From: Kazachstania africana CBS 2517 | Lineage: Eukaryota; Ascomycota; Saccharomycetes; Saccharomycetales; Saccharomycetaceae | Direction: 5' to 3' | Length of the DNA: 64,000 nt | NCBI RefSeq assembly: GCF_000304475.1 | Contig: NC_018940.1 | Coordinates: forward strand, 496,001 to 560,000 | Shown here: piece by piece, positions 10,321 to 22,162 of the stretch | How positions within the stretch are numbered: the first letter of the stretch is position 1 | Layout of the letters: the number at the start of each line of letters is the position of its first letter | Translations under genes and position numbers: made by a program | Notes under the pieces: model-generated | The model's input: the letters and a program-made list of their open reading frames with translations, nothing else | What the model was told of the DNA's origin: nothing | The model's database searches: none

Positions 10321-10886
10321 ACTTCAAAATCACTAGTCCGTCTCAGGTGGATAGTAACTTCGTATTGTGCTTTGTATTTAGTTATTTCAATGATAAATAC
10401 GATGAAAGGTTTTTTTAGCTTTTTCTCGAAGTCGTTGATCTTTATTTTTTCAATTCTTAATTTTTTCCAATTACGTCTGCTGACAACCCGCGGAATCTGA
10501 TAATATTCTCAATGGTAAGATGATCCCAGCCACGGAATACAGTAAATCCCCAAGCCTGAGAGAGTTGATGTTAAAGCCGTCTAAAAAAGTGATTTGAATA
10601 TGGTAAGACGGGGGGTTTATCTATTCAACCTCTCTTTTTAGAGGAATATACATATATATGTGCCGTTACTATTTAGTTGAGGAACAACGTAGATTAAGAA
10701 CCGATGCGGTGACGGTAGAGAAATATAGCTTGAAAAATAGTTACCCTTTTATATGCATATCTACTAAATAGTGTTGGGGGCTAAAATTGTATCATCAAAT
10801 AAGTTACATAGATCATTAAAGTAAAAGCATTTTCTCTTTCTGCTTCAAGAGAAAATGTCTAGATCGATTGTTTGCATTAACACTAA
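10321..10886. other. Intergenic region: DNF1/DNF2 promoter and UBC13 3' region
   Basis: The 566 bp includes a CCGCGGAA at 10488-10495 that matches seven of eight bases of a Pdr1/Pdr3 element (TCCGCGGA). This is a weak call. The remainder is AT-rich with no gene. Confidence 0.4.
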
Positions 10887-11427
10887 TTATTCCTTTTTAG
10901 CATATAAAAGTGTCCATTCACGGGCAGTATTCTTTGCACCCTCTTCATTTTTAATCCAATCTTCAGCCACGTCATTGGCCAGAGGATCATTTGGATTAGG
11001 ACTAGCCAGTAATGCTTGTACTGATAGCAAGACAGTTCTGATTTGTAGTGCAGGGGACCAGTTGGTCTTCAAAATATCGAGACATATACGGCCCAATCTA
11101 TCAATATTTGGGTGGTAAATCTTGGTTAAAAACCTCACTTTTGGAGCTTCCATTGGGTAATCATCTGGCAAGTATAGTTCTAGCTGAAAAATACCTTTTT
11201 CATATGGTGACTGTTCTGGACCTTCAATACTAACTTTGAAATAACGTAAGTTATCATCGTGAGGTTCGGCAGTGATGCCAGGGACTGGATCGCTGATCAA
11301 TCTTTCAGTTTCCTGAGGGTTATTATGCATGTTCGTTTGTCAGTAAAAAGAAAAAAACTAATCTGTTTAATATTTAATTCCTGGAAAATCAACATACTTT
11401 TATAATTCGTTTTGGTAGGGAAGCCAT
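10887..11427 (-). CDS. UBC13: Ubc13 ubiquitin-conjugating enzyme (K63-specific E2), spliced
   Basis: The coding sequence joins 11427-11398 (ten codons, [10 protein letters not shown]) to 11312-10887, giving 151 aa. The unspliced frame from an ATG at 11330 would replace the conserved N-terminal helix with intron-derived residues, so splicing decides the start. The E2 fold is complete, with HPN and the catalytic Cys87 in LGRICLDIL. The same Cys number and the same intron position occur in S. cerevisiae Ubc13. With Mms2 it builds Lys63-linked chains on PCNA during error-free post-replication repair. It lies between DNF and RLI1 as in the YDR091-YDR093 region. Confidence 0.95.
11313..11397 (-). 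other. UBC13 spliceosomal intron (85 nt)
   Basis: The donor is GTATGT (11397-11392), the branch site is TACTGAC (11345-11339, a one-base variant of TACTAAC), and the acceptor CAG ends at 11313. That is the first AG after the branch point, about 27 nt downstream. It interrupts the frame between codons 10 and 11. Confidence 0.9.
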
Positions 11428-12631
11428 ATCGTTCAGAAATGCTTTATTTTGTCGAGTACTTGTATATTTCCTTCTAACTAATCGTAATCATATGAAATGT
11501 GCTTCTGGACTTACTTCTTTTTTCTTTTCACCGCTTGGATATCATGCCTTGACATTAGTCGGCCGGGTAGTGATAGTCGGCTCATGGTGGTGCCGTGTTG
11601 ACGTGACAACGATGAAGTTGATAAATGGAAGTTCACTGGGAAAGAGGCTGTTAACATTCCATCCATTAAGCCCTCCTGCATTCTAGTGGATCAAACATTG
11701 GGCATTAAAAGATGTGGTGCCGTTCATAGTTTCTTGGGGTTCTTGAGTTTCAAGAATGTCCACTTCCCATATTTCTTAAAAGCTACAGATGGTTTCGTTG
11801 TCTAACATCTCAAGAACAATTCCATCGTGACTTTCATATGATATCAAGATGCATAAAAGAAGTCAAGGTTGCTCCAACAAAATCTATAGTAAAAACCTTG
11901 CTGTTGTCACTGCGGCAACGACAGTACAAAAAATATTTAAGCTTGAAATTATATATGGAGTATACCAAACTTTGCAATTATATTGTAAGAAGCACATATG
12001 CTTAATTTATTTTCATCTTCAAATATAAATGTATCAGGGAAGGGGAAGTCTTCTATTGCAATAGAGGTCGGCGGCAAGACAGTTAATACTCTTTGGGTTT
12101 CTAAAGTTGAACAAATATTATTGAAAGATTGAAACTATTCAAAACTACTTACACTCAAATATATCCTTTTAACACCAATAATTGACAAATATGTATTGAA
12201 ATAAACCTGTACTTTTTTTCATTATTTTCGTTATTGCGATCTTCCCTATGGTAAGCTAGTACCTGTTATCAAAAGGGATACAGCAAAACAAGACACAAAC
12301 CACTAGTATAGTCAAATGTTCCGAGAATACTTCAGTGTGGCGGCTATTATAAAATTGATGCTATTAGATATGTAGCTTTCCGACTATAGGAAGCCTTATA
12401 TCAACCGTTACTAATGTACAAATCATACTCCATTTTGATTGGTTCGACATTTTTTTGTTACCCGACTGTGGGGAAAAAATTTTCCGAAAAGGACCCAGAC
12501 CTCTCGATGTCCAGTGAAAAATTCTGATGCAGGCAAATAAAAGTTTTCATGGTTAAGAGCTCCATCTATTATTATTCTATATCTTCAATTGCAACTCATA
12601 TAAAAAATATTAGATTACTAAGTCCGAAATA
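11428..12631. other. Divergent intergenic region between UBC13 and RLI1
   Basis: 1.2 kb with both promoters and no supported gene. PAB1, next to DNF1 in S. cerevisiae, is not here, and I saw no relic of it. A Reb1 site near the RLI1 end is listed separately. Confidence 0.5.
12458..12464 (+). promoter_or_regulatory. Reb1-type site (TTACCCG) upstream of RLI1
   Basis: GTTACCCGAC contains the exact Reb1 core about 170 bp before the RLI1 ATG. An A/T-symmetrical AAAAAATTTTCC patch follows just downstream, as at nucleosome-free yeast promoters. Confidence 0.45.
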
Positions 12632-14455
12632 ATGAGTGAAAAGAATAGTCGTATTGCCATTGTCAATCCTGACAGATGTAAGCCTAAAAAGTGTCGTCAA
12701 GAATGTAAACGTTCTTGTCCAGTTGTCAAGACAGGTAAATTATGTATTGAAGTCACTCCCACTTCAAAGATTGCCTTTATTTCAGAAGTTCTTTGTATTG
12801 GTTGTGGTATCTGTGTTAAGAAGTGTCCATTCGATGCAATTCAAATTATCAATCTTCCAACTAACTTAGAGTCCCACACAACTCATCGTTATTCTGCTAA
12901 CAGTTTCAAGTTACACAGATTACCAACTCCAAGACCAGGTCAAGTTCTTGGTTTGGTCGGTACAAATGGTATCGGTAAGTCAACCGCTTTGAAAATTTTA
13001 GCTGGTAAGCAAAAACCAAATTTAGGTAGATTTGATGATCCACCTGAATGGTCCGAAATTATCAAATACTTCCGTGGTTCTGAATTACAAAACTATTTCA
13101 CTAAAATGTTAGAAGATGATATCAAAGCCATTATCAAACCACAATATGTTGATAATTTACCAAGAGCTATCAAAGGTCCAGTTCAGAAAGTTGGTGAATT
13201 ATTAAAATTAAGAATGGAAAAATCACCTGAAGATGTCAAGCAATACATTAAAATGTTGCAATTAGAAAATGTCTTGAAGAGAGAAGTCGAAAAATTATCC
13301 GGTGGTGAATTACAAAGATTTGCTATCGGTATGTCTTGTGTTCAAGATGCCGATGTTTACATGTTTGATGAACCATCCTCTTATTTGGATGTTAAACAAC
13401 GTTTAAACGCTGCTTTGATCATTAGATCCTTATTAGCCCCAACTAAGTATGTCATTGTTGTTGAGCACGATTTGTCCGTTTTAGATTATCTTTCTGATTT
13501 CGTTTGTATCTTATATGGTGTTCCATCTGTCTATGGTGTTGTCACTTTGCCATCTTCCGTCAGAGAAGGTATCAACATTTTCTTGGAAGGTCACATTCCA
13601 TCTGAAAATTTGAGATTCAGAACTGAAGCTTTACATTTCAAATTGGCAGAAGCAAGTGATGACCTAAAGAATGATGCTACTCGTGCTTATACCTATCCAT
13701 CAATGAGACGTACTCAAGGTGATTTCATTTTGAATGTCGAAGCAGGTGAATTCTCTGATTCTGAAATTTTGGTTATGATGGGTGAAAATGGTACTGGTAA
13801 AACTACTTTAATCAAGTTACTAGCTGGTGCTATCCCAGCTGATGACGGTACTGAAGTTCCAAAATTAAATGTTTCCATGAAACCACAAAAAATTGCTCCA
13901 AAGTTCCCTGGTACTGTCAGACAATTATTCTTCAAGAAAATTAGAGCTCAATTCTTGAACCCACAATTCCAAACTGATGTTGTTAAACCTTTAAGAATTG
14001 ATGATATCATTGATCAAGAAGTTCAACATTTATCCGGTGGTGAACTACAAAGAGTTGCCATCGTTTTAGCCTTAGGTATCCCAGCTGATATTTACTTAAT
14101 TGACGAACCTTCTGCCTATTTAGATTCTGAACAACGTATTATCTGTTCTAAGGTTATTAGAAGATTTATTTTACATAACAAGAAGACTGCTTTCATTGTT
14201 GAGCACGATTTCATCATGGCCACCTATTTGGCAGACAAGGTTATTGTCTTTGATGGTACCCCATCCAAGAATGCTCGTGCCACTGCTCCAGAATCCTTAC
14301 TAACTGGTTGTAACAGATTCTTGAAGAATTTAAATGTCACTTTCAGAAGAGATCCAAACTCTTTCAGACCAAGAATCAATAAATTAGATTCTCAAATGGA
14401 TAAAGAACAGAAGTTATCTGGTAATTATTTCTTCTTAGACAATTCTCAAGTTTAA
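12632..14455 (+). CDS. RLI1: Rli1/ABCE1 ribosome-recycling ATPase
   Basis: 607 aa against 608 in S. cerevisiae. The N terminus carries the two [4Fe-4S] cluster motifs ([14 protein letters not shown] and [15 protein letters not shown]). Two ABC domains follow: Walker [10 protein letters not shown] and GENGTGKTT, signatures [12 protein letters not shown] and [12 protein letters not shown], and Walker B ending in DEPSSYLD and DEPSAYLD. Rli1 splits 80S ribosomes after termination and helps in initiation and ribosome export; it is essential in yeast. Codon use is strongly biased toward preferred yeast codons (GGT, GAA, AAG, TTG/TTA), fitting high expression. Confidence 0.98.
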   Translation: MSEKNSRIAIVNPDRCKPKKCRQECKRSCPVVKTGKLCIEVTPTSKIAFISEVLCIGCGICVKKCPFDAIQIINLPTNLESHTTHRYSANSFKLHRLPTPRPGQVLGLVGTNGIGKSTALKILAGKQKPNLGRFDDPPEWSEIIKYFRGSELQNYFTKMLEDDIKAIIKPQYVDNLPRAIKGPVQKVGELLKLRMEKSPEDVKQYIKMLQLENVLKREVEKLSGGELQRFAIGMSCVQDADVYMFDEPSSYLDVKQRLNAALIIRSLLAPTKYVIVVEHDLSVLDYLSDFVCILYGVPSVYGVVTLPSSVREGINIFLEGHIPSENLRFRTEALHFKLAEASDDLKNDATRAYTYPSMRRTQGDFILNVEAGEFSDSEILVMMGENGTGKTTLIKLLAGAIPADDGTEVPKLNVSMKPQKIAPKFPGTVRQLFFKKIRAQFLNPQFQTDVVKPLRIDDIIDQEVQHLSGGELQRVAIVLALGIPADIYLIDEPSAYLDSEQRIICSKVIRRFILHNKKTAFIVEHDFIMATYLADKVIVFDGTPSKNARATAPESLLTGCNRFLKNLNVTFRRDPNSFRPRINKLDSQMDKEQKLSGNYFFLDNSQV

Positions 14456-15352
14456 GCATCGAGATTGCATATGGAGACAAAGGAACAAAGTTGTGAATAA
14501 GAAGTAGACGATTGAACAAAATCTATGGTACATTGGAAAAACAATGTGTCTTATGTGATTAAAGGTTATACGGAAAAAAGTCGAGACATCAACCATCTCT
14601 TTCTTTCTTTGTTCTTCTATACTATCCTTATTCGTTTCTTCCATTTCCTTGTCTCCTTAATCTCATATTTATTTATTCCCTATTTATTATTACTTTGTAA
14701 ATTAGTTCCCATATATTTAGATGTATTTTATTCTCTTAATAATAGGTATTATCATGATTACTTTGCGAATTAGTCAATTTGCTCATCTTGCTTTTCTAAG
14801 TATTACAAGTGCTAAATGTGTTTACCAGTGGTAGCACCCTGAGATCTAAACGTTCAATGTCATCTCATCTTTGGTCAAGGGTAAATCTTGTACTTGAAGG
14901 TGAGCTTCCTTTCCACGATAAAATGAAGTTCGTAAAACCTAATACAATATAGTAATCTTTATAGTAGGGAGGCTACGTGACCCAAAAACCATACATGTGA
15001 AATCAAATGCTACTTGCGCTAGCTTCTCCGAGCTACTAGGAAGGGTTCAAGTCTCTCTGGAGTCACTACGTCAACCATTTGAAAAATCATGTCAAGGTAA
15101 AATTCTCTCAACGAGCAACATCCGAGCTTCAAGGTTGCCCCTCAGAGAATTACTACGTGAAATGCACATACCTCGCAGGTTATCCAAGGTTACTTTCTTC
15201 ATTAATCTAAGTTTCTTATCAATATTTATGGATCGCTAATTACGTAATTGCAAGTAATATAAAGTCGGGCCTTTAGAAATTTAAATTAAATTTTAAAGAT
15301 CTTTCTTGTAGTTATTTACTAAGATATCCAGTTTGTCATAGATGCAAAGAAT
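14456..15352. other. Intergenic region RLI1 to YDR090C-like gene
   Basis: About 0.9 kb with short open frames on both strands (for example 14525-14773 and 14997-15239) that show no recognisable protein. I see no RNA gene here. Confidence 0.5.
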
Positions 15353-16267
15353 ATGATATCTAAAGGTGCTGCTACCGCTTTTGCTACTCTCGGGACGGTA
15401 TGCTGGTGTATCCAGCTGATTCCCCAAATTATTTCCAACTATAGAAGAAAAGATTGTACCGGATTCCCACCATTGATGATGTTCCTCTGGGTCGTGTCTG
15501 GTATCCCATTTGCGATATATTTTTGTGTAAGTAGAGGTAACATTATACTTCAAATACAGCCACATCTTTTTATGTTTTTCTGTGCTGTGAGTTTTATCCA
15601 ATCTTGCTATTATCCGCCCACACAATTAGACAAACGCATCATCATCGCTATCATTGCTGGATTAATTTTGCTCGATGTTGGTATGGAAGTGGGGTTCATT
15701 CTTTGGTTGAGGCTATTGTATGATAGAGGTATCGAATGGCCTGATTTAATCTTTGGAATAATCGCTAGTGTCTTATTGTCAATCGGTTTGATCCCTCCTT
15801 ACTTTGAATTGGCGAAAAGGAGAGGGAGGGTGGTTGGTATCAATTTCCTCTTCCTTTTTATCGATTCTTTAGGTGCGTGGCTGTCGATTATTAGTGTTGT
15901 CCTAGGTAATATGGATGTTATGGGTATTATACTCTATGCTTTGGTGGCTGGTTTAGAGATAGGTATATTTGCATCTCATTTTATTTGGTGTTGTAGATTC
16001 AAATGGTTTGGTAAAAAGTTAATAGATTCTGAGTCAGAGGAAAAAGAGACAGATGATACTAATGACGCAAATATGCTTGATTTAGAAAAAATCCAGTCCA
16101 ATGATAAACCTCATAGCTACACGGCTGTCCCTGATGATAACACAATTAAGTTCGTTTTCGAGGATAGTGACGATATCTCAATTAGCTCAGATACCTGCGT
16201 GATCCAACAAAATAATTCGTCGAACGTCCATGCTGTTCATGGTATTGTCTTGGCGAAAACTATATAA
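15353..16267 (+). CDS. PQ-loop family multi-pass membrane protein (YDR090C-like)
   Basis: 304 aa. The first PQ-loop motif is at residues about 20-35 (LIPQIISNYRRKDCTG), and a second, with PP in place of PQ, is near residue 145 (LIPPYFELAKRRGR). About seven hydrophobic segments occupy residues 1-220, followed by an acidic cytosolic tail (SESEEKETDD). This matches the topology of PQ-loop proteins, which include vacuolar and lysosomal amino-acid exporters. Position next to RLI1 and before VTC5 matches YDR090C of S. cerevisiae, an uncharacterised protein; the substrate is not known and I do not assign one. Confidence 0.85.
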   Translation: MISKGAATAFATLGTVCWCIQLIPQIISNYRRKDCTGFPPLMMFLWVVSGIPFAIYFCVSRGNIILQIQPHLFMFFCAVSFIQSCYYPPTQLDKRIIIAIIAGLILLDVGMEVGFILWLRLLYDRGIEWPDLIFGIIASVLLSIGLIPPYFELAKRRGRVVGINFLFLFIDSLGAWLSIISVVLGNMDVMGIILYALVAGLEIGIFASHFIWCCRFKWFGKKLIDSESEEKETDDTNDANMLDLEKIQSNDKPHSYTAVPDDNTIKFVFEDSDDISISSDTCVIQQNNSSNVHAVHGIVLAKTI

Positions 16268-16392
16268 TATTATGTGCCAATGCTTATATTTACAAAAATG
16301 CTATATAAAATCATATATTCTTCAGGTAATTAAGGTTGATGAGCCTTAGAAAATTGTTAGAGGTTTGATCAAGAAACCTTTGGATTTTTTAA

Positions 16393-18888
16393 TTAATAAA
16401 AAATTTCTACGATGCCGTAGCAGACAGTACACGTTACTACAAAAAACATGAAGAAGCCAACAATATAATGCCAAATCGGCGCAAGACTAAGCCTGCTAAA
16501 GAGCAATAGGATACTGAAGGTGATCAAAGATAATGACACGATTAGGGATGCAATCAGGACAAAGATTAAAAAATTGATATTTTCAATGTGAATATTATTC
16601 AATTCTTCTTTAAATAACGCCAATATAATGCCTAAACAGAGGCCTGAGGTAATGCATGAAATTACTAGTGCTGATAGGTACAAAAGCGAGATAATTTCGT
16701 CGTGTTTATATTCGTAAACTGATTCTGTATCGCTAATGTCTTCTGTCTCGTATCTTCTCAGTTGTTGAAGTTCCTCATCACTGGCCGCTGTCATACCCAT
16801 TGATCCATATAATGTAGCCGTCGTTTTCTGTGTTGGAAGATGTAAGAGCTCGCGTAATCTTTCAGAAATATGGAAAATATAGTTAATTGTATCTTTATTG
16901 AAGTTAACAAATGCACTATCATTTCGATTTGTTAAAGTTAGATTTTCTTCTTCGTCGTTTGTATAAAATGAGTTCTCATTGGTATTGGCATCGTACGCAT
17001 CAAACTCATTCCAATATCTTATTCGGTTTTGATCAGAATTTTTGTTAATATTCTTGTTTTCTGCGGGAACGTTTTGCCTATGAGGAGTGAGATTGTTGCT
17101 AGACCCATATCTATCTCTACTATGAAGTGCTAATCTGAAGGAGGAAGAGCAGAGCTCCGTCAACTTACTCCTGCCGAGGTCAAAGAACTCGTCATATGAC
17201 GGCGTATCCTGTGGACTCATCGTGGTATCATGCTTCAACGCAGACCGTTTGAAATCGTCATCAATATTGGCACTATTTTTGAGAGCAAGACAGAAATTCC
17301 ACATTGTAAGAGTATGGTCTAATGGATAACATTGAACCTTATTTTCCACTAGTAATTCACAAAATGACATGAATGTGAGATCACTTTTTGAGTTATTATC
17401 ACTATTTGTTTTGATTCTTTTGATATCGAATATCGAATGAGGCAGATGGCATTCATTTTCAATTGATATATCTTCATCTAAAGTAAGTAAATAAGTAAAA
17501 TTTTGGCTTTGTTGGAAGAACCTTGTGCGCTTAAACGTAATAGTTGGAGAAGCCAATCTAGCGTCGTGAGATTGAAGCCAATCTACTACCAACTTGTCTA
17601 AAGCCGACTTATTGTCCTTTAAAATGTTATCGGCTTCCTTTTTATTGATTGAATTTAGTATCTGATTCTCTGATAATGTATTTGAAACTACGTGATCTCT
17701 AATACCCCCAACATGACACATTAAAACTGTCTGAGATGAGTCTAGATTTGTGAGAAGAATGTCCGGATGTTGATTTACATTATCATCAGATTCAAAAACG
17801 GTTGTTAGATCCTCGTCAAGATTTTTTGTCCTTAATAGTGTTAGACTGATAGTTGAACGAGTAAAGGAATTTTTTGGGCAGCTTGTCCCCACAATTTCGT
17901 TTTGGGGTTCAATGAATGATGAAAAGGAGGAAAAGGACGGTATATTCAAAAGATCATGAACAGATTTCAATGATTTAGAAGATTTTTGATGGGACAAGGT
18001 ATTTCTGATCTCAGAACTTCGGACAATATCTTTCGATGTTATCATGAGGTCATCATTTAGTAATTGAAATTTATTTGAGAGCAAAATGAATTTAAACTCT
18101 GAAGTACTTTCAGAAGATAAAATAAATCTACCAAGGTCCACACATTCGTTTAGAAAGGCAGTGTCAAATTCTAGTGTTGAATGCAAAACTTTTTCGCTAA
18201 TATTTTCAGTGGGAGCCAAATTACCGTAAGTTCCTCCTTTATAACTAGCAGCCATTTCTTGTTTCATTAGGGAAGGATCAGATGATTCTGCCTTTAAATT
18301 GTCGAGAACGTCAAGAATTAGCGAGATTTCGAGCAAATAGGGTTCAAGGTCTAGGGACATGAAAGAAATTCCTTCATAGCCAACTTTTAGAGTCTCTGAA
18401 TTTTCCAGAGTGTTTGCGATGTATTCTTTAGCGGTCTCTTTGCCCTTTGGATGTAGTCCAGTGAATTTCTCAAATAATCTGCGAGTAGCCACTCGTTGAA
18501 GAATTAAGTATCTTGATAACATTTTTAGTTCTATACTACATTTTTTAACTCTTCTTCTGATCAGCAACAGCCTTTTATTGTAGTTGTTTGCTGTTTTCTC
18601 ATCGTTACGCTGGTCAATGGCGCTCTGTTCTGAGTACCTGATGATCGAGGATTCTATAGAAAGAATTCTGGAGGATATTTCTTTTATTTTGAAACATGTG
18701 AACGTGTTTACGGTATTGAATTCCTCAATAAATAGGGCAGTACATCGTGAAAGATATCGTTGGTTTTCATCTTCGTTTGTGTAAATAGAGGTGGCCTCTT
18801 TTATTGCAATTTTTAGCTTTCCATAGTTGATGTTGTTGTATTTCCATTCTGGTACGGATTTGTCTAAAATTTGTTCGCCAAACTTCAT
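16393..18888 (-). CDS. VTC5: Vtc5-like SPX-domain subunit of the vacuolar polyphosphate polymerase complex
   Basis: 831 aa from the ATG at 18888, which gives the typical SPX start [20 protein letters not shown]; an ATG four codons upstream is less likely. The SPX domain has the Lys-rich [10 protein letters not shown] and the helical end expected for inositol-pyrophosphate sensing. A long Ser/Asn-rich middle region follows, partly like the VTC central domain. Three C-terminal membrane segments lie at about residues 720-830 (the DUF202-type end). Vtc5 is a regulatory subunit that stimulates polyphosphate synthesis at the vacuole. The locus equals YDR089W. Family is secure; the VTC5 name rests on position and architecture. 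Confidence 0.88.
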   Translation of the reverse strand: MKFGEQILDKSVPEWKYNNINYGKLKIAIKEATSIYTNEDENQRYLSRCTALFIEEFNTVNTFTCFKIKEISSRILSIESSIIRYSEQSAIDQRNDEKTANNYNKRLLLIRRRVKKCSIELKMLSRYLILQRVATRRLFEKFTGLHPKGKETAKEYIANTLENSETLKVGYEGISFMSLDLEPYLLEISLILDVLDNLKAESSDPSLMKQEMAASYKGGTYGNLAPTENISEKVLHSTLEFDTAFLNECVDLGRFILSSESTSEFKFILLSNKFQLLNDDLMITSKDIVRSSEIRNTLSHQKSSKSLKSVHDLLNIPSFSSFSSFIEPQNEIVGTSCPKNSFTRSTISLTLLRTKNLDEDLTTVFESDDNVNQHPDILLTNLDSSQTVLMCHVGGIRDHVVSNTLSENQILNSINKKEADNILKDNKSALDKLVVDWLQSHDARLASPTITFKRTRFFQQSQNFTYLLTLDEDISIENECHLPHSIFDIKRIKTNSDNNSKSDLTFMSFCELLVENKVQCYPLDHTLTMWNFCLALKNSANIDDDFKRSALKHDTTMSPQDTPSYDEFFDLGRSKLTELCSSSFRLALHSRDRYGSSNNLTPHRQNVPAENKNINKNSDQNRIRYWNEFDAYDANTNENSFYTNDEEENLTLTNRNDSAFVNFNKDTINYIFHISERLRELLHLPTQKTTATLYGSMGMTAASDEELQQLRRYETEDISDTESVYEYKHDEIISLLYLSALVISCITSGLCLGIILALFKEELNNIHIENINFLIFVLIASLIVSLSLITFSILLLFSRLSLAPIWHYIVGFFMFFVVTCTVCYGIVEIFY

Positions 18889-19174
18889 AGTCCTTAGCAA
18901 CCTTCCACAGGCTCAATGAATAGTTCAAAAAAAATCGATGTTCCGCTCAGATTAACTAACTTTCCTTTCATTAGAGGCTTCTTGAGTCACACCTTTAAAT
19001 ATCTTTTCAGCTGACAGACGAGACGGGCTTTATCAGATGCAGGGCGAGGCCTAAAATTGTCAGCGCAGAAAATTAATTACATGAAAAGGGCCAAGCGAAA
19101 GATGAAAGGTTCACTCTTCGGAGCTTGAGTTTCAACATGGAACTGTAGATCCATTTCTGGAACTACTTTAACGT

Positions 19175-22061
19175 GGTGTTGTAGATTTGACCGCTTTAGA
19201 TGGCTCTTCAGATGTCGTCTACCAATCTCCCGTCTTGAATATGCCAACAAAATTATTGAAAACCACTTTCAGAAAAGCTAGATCAGCTAAAGAATCAGAC
19301 GCTTTCCAAATTTTAGGACCAATTGAAGGTTGTATCAATCCAGGTGAATTATTAATCGTGCTTGGTACACTAGATTCTGGTTGTACTTCCCTATTGAAAT
19401 CCATTTCTTCCAATACTCATTGTTTCAACGTCGATATGGGTTCAAGAATCTCATACAGTGGTCTCACTCCGAAGGATATAAATAGACTTATGGTGGCGAA
19501 GTTGTTTACAACGCCGAAGCTGGCATTCATTCACCTCATTTAACAGTTTTTGTAACGTTGTTTACTGTTGCAAGATTATAAACTCCGAGAAATCGTGTTC
19601 AAGATGTTGACAAAGATACTTACGCTAAACATCTTTCTGACCTTACAATGACCACCTACTGTCTGTCTCACACAAGAAACACAGAAGTTGGTAATGATTT
19701 CGTTCGAGATGTTTCTGGTGGTGAAAGAAAGCGTGTTTCCATTGCTGAGCTCAGTGTCTGCGGTTTTAGGTTCCAGTGTACTGGGATGATGGTACAAGAG
19801 GTTTAGATTATGCCGCTGCTTTTGAATTTATTAAAATTTTAAAGACACAGGCCACTTTAACTAATATTTGCTGCTACTATTGCTATGTATCATTGTTCTC
19901 AAGAGGTTTACGATTTATTTGACAAAGTTTGTGTCTTGTACGGTGCTTATCAAATCTTTTATGGTTCCTCACAAAAGGCAAAGCAATATTTCGAAACTAT
20001 GGGTTACCAATATCCAGAAAGACAAACTACTGCAGATTTCTTAACTTCTGTTAGAAGTCCTGCTGAAAGAGTTATAAATCCTGATTTCATTGAAAGAGGC
20101 ATTCAAGTTTTACAAACTCCAGAAGATATGAATAACTATTGGAGGAACTCCCCTGAATATAAAGAACTAGTAAACGAAATGGATACCCAATTGCTAACAA
20201 CTAAGATGAATCTCGTAACCGCATCAAAGAAGCTCATATTGCTAAACAATCAAACAGAGCCAGATTAGGCTCTCCTTACACAGTCAATTACGGTATGCAA
20301 GTCAAATATTTACCCACAAGAAATGTTTGGATAATTAAAAACAATTCTAGTGTTCAACTACTTATGACCTTTGGTAACTGTGGTATGGCCCTTCATTTTA
20401 GGTCCCATGTTCTACAAAGTTATGAAACATAATTCAACGTCTACATTCTATTATCGCGATGCAGCTGTTTTATTCGCCATTCTTTTCAATGCCTTCCCCT
20501 GTCTTTTAGAAATTTTCTCCTTATACGTAGCAAGCTCAATTACTGAAAAGCAAAGAACTTATTCCTTATACCATCCAAGTGCCCGTGCATTTACTTCCAT
20601 TTTCTCTGAAATTCCCACTAAAAAATTTGTCATAGGCATTGGTTTCGACATCATTTACTATTTCTTAGTTAACGTCGACAGAAACGGTGGTGTCCTCTCC
20701 TTTTATTGGCTGATTAACATCGTCCGCTGTTTTTGCTATGTCTCATTTATTCAGAACTGTGGGTTCTTTGGCTAAGATTTTATCAGAAGCTATGGTACCC
20801 GCTTCTATGTTATTACTAGCTATGTCCAGTTTTACCGGTTTCGCTATTCCCAAGACGAAAATATTGGGCTGGTCTACGTGGATTTGGTACATTAACCCAC
20901 TTGCCTACCTATTTGAATCATGAATGATCAATGAATTCCATGGTCCTAGGTTCGAATGTGCTGCATCCATTCGAAGCGATCCAGCTGTAGTAATTCTACG
21001 GCTGCTGGAAGAGTTTGTGCCGTCAATGGTTCTGTTGCGGGTCAAAGTTACGTTTTAGGTGATGATTGCTTTGGGGTTACTTACGACTATCTACACGAAC
21101 ATTAGTGGAGAGGTTTTGGTATTGGTATGGCCTATGCGACTTTCTTTCTTTTCACTTACTTAGTTGTCTCTGGATTCAATGGAAGTGCTAAGCAAAATGT
21201 TGAAATGTTAGTTTTCCCATAATATCTACTAAGAAAGATAAGGAAACAAGGCCGTTAGAACAATATCTTCCATCATTTGTTCAACAAGGAGAATTGTACG
21301 ATGCCAGAGAACGTCCTTCTAGAACTTTCTCCTGGAAAGCGTTCATTGTTTCTCAGATTTTGGTTGAGGCACCATGGAACTTTTTAGCTGCTACATTAGC
21401 ATACTTCATTTATTACTATCCAATTGAGTTCTACGAAAATGCATCGTATGCCGGTCAATTACACGAAAGAGGTGCCTTATCCTGGTTATACTCAACAGCC
21501 TTCTACGTCTATGTTGGTTCCATGGGTTTCTTAACTATTTCCTTCAACGAATTTGCCGAAAATGCCGCTAACTTAGCTAATTTAATGTTTGAAATGGCAT
21601 TATCTTTCTGTGGCGTTATGGCAACTCCAAATGCTATGCTAAGATTCTGGATCTTTATGTACAGAGTTTCGCCATTGACCTATTTTGTTCAGGGGTTTCT
21701 TGCTACTGATTTGGCAAATGCCAAGATTTAATGTTCCGAAAAGGAGTTTGTAGTTTTTTCACCTCCCAGTGGTATGACTTGTGGCCAATATATGGAGCAA
21801 TATATTACCAACACAGGTACCGGCTATCTCAAAGATACAGAATCTACTTTCTCTTGTCAGTTTTGTGAATTTTCATATACTAATGACTTTTTGGCCTTTC
21901 TTAATTCATTTTATTTCCAAAGATGGAGAAACTGGGGCACCTTCATATGTTACATCGCATTTAACTATATGGCGGGCATATTTTTATACTGGCTAGCCAG
22001 GGTGCCCAAGAAATCTAGCAGTTTAAAAAAGAAAATGCGTGAAATGAACGTTCTTGAATGA
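19175..22061 (+). pseudogene. PDR5-type full-size ABC drug transporter pseudogene, internally deleted
   Basis: Homology to Pdr5-family transporters runs from about Pdr5 residue 160 to the C terminus in scattered frames. The order is: degenerate first Walker A (GTLDSGCTS in place of GRPGSGCTT), GEVVYNAEA, VSGGERKRVSIAE, the first membrane domain (TSTFYYRDAAVLFAILFNAF, INPLAYLFES), then at about 21220-21265 a direct jump to QYLPSFVQQGELYDARERPS in the second membrane domain, and the usual end FYWLARVPKK-like (FLYWLARVPKK). The whole second nucleotide-binding domain, roughly 400 residues, is missing. Lesions include frameshifts near 19470, 19780, 19870 and 20235, TAA at 19579-19581 and TGA at 20921-20923. 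The N-terminal extension is also absent. It cannot encode a working pump. It faces the ISN1 relic, as PDR5 faces ISN1 in S. cerevisiae. Confidence 0.95.
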
Positions 22062-22162
22062 AACAACTTATTTCATTATTATTGATAAATATATATTCAA
22101 TATATGAATAATTCTGATTCATTACACACGCCTTAGTAAAATGTATATAAAAATACTTGATC

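Noticed and set aside
11492..11686. Open frame upstream of RLI1
   Set aside because: 64 codons, no similarity, in promoter DNA.
12420..12500. TTTTCCGAAAAGG as a possible centromere CDEIII
   Set aside because: No CDEI at the right distance and no AT-rich CDEII between them; the sequence is explained by a promoter with a Reb1 site.
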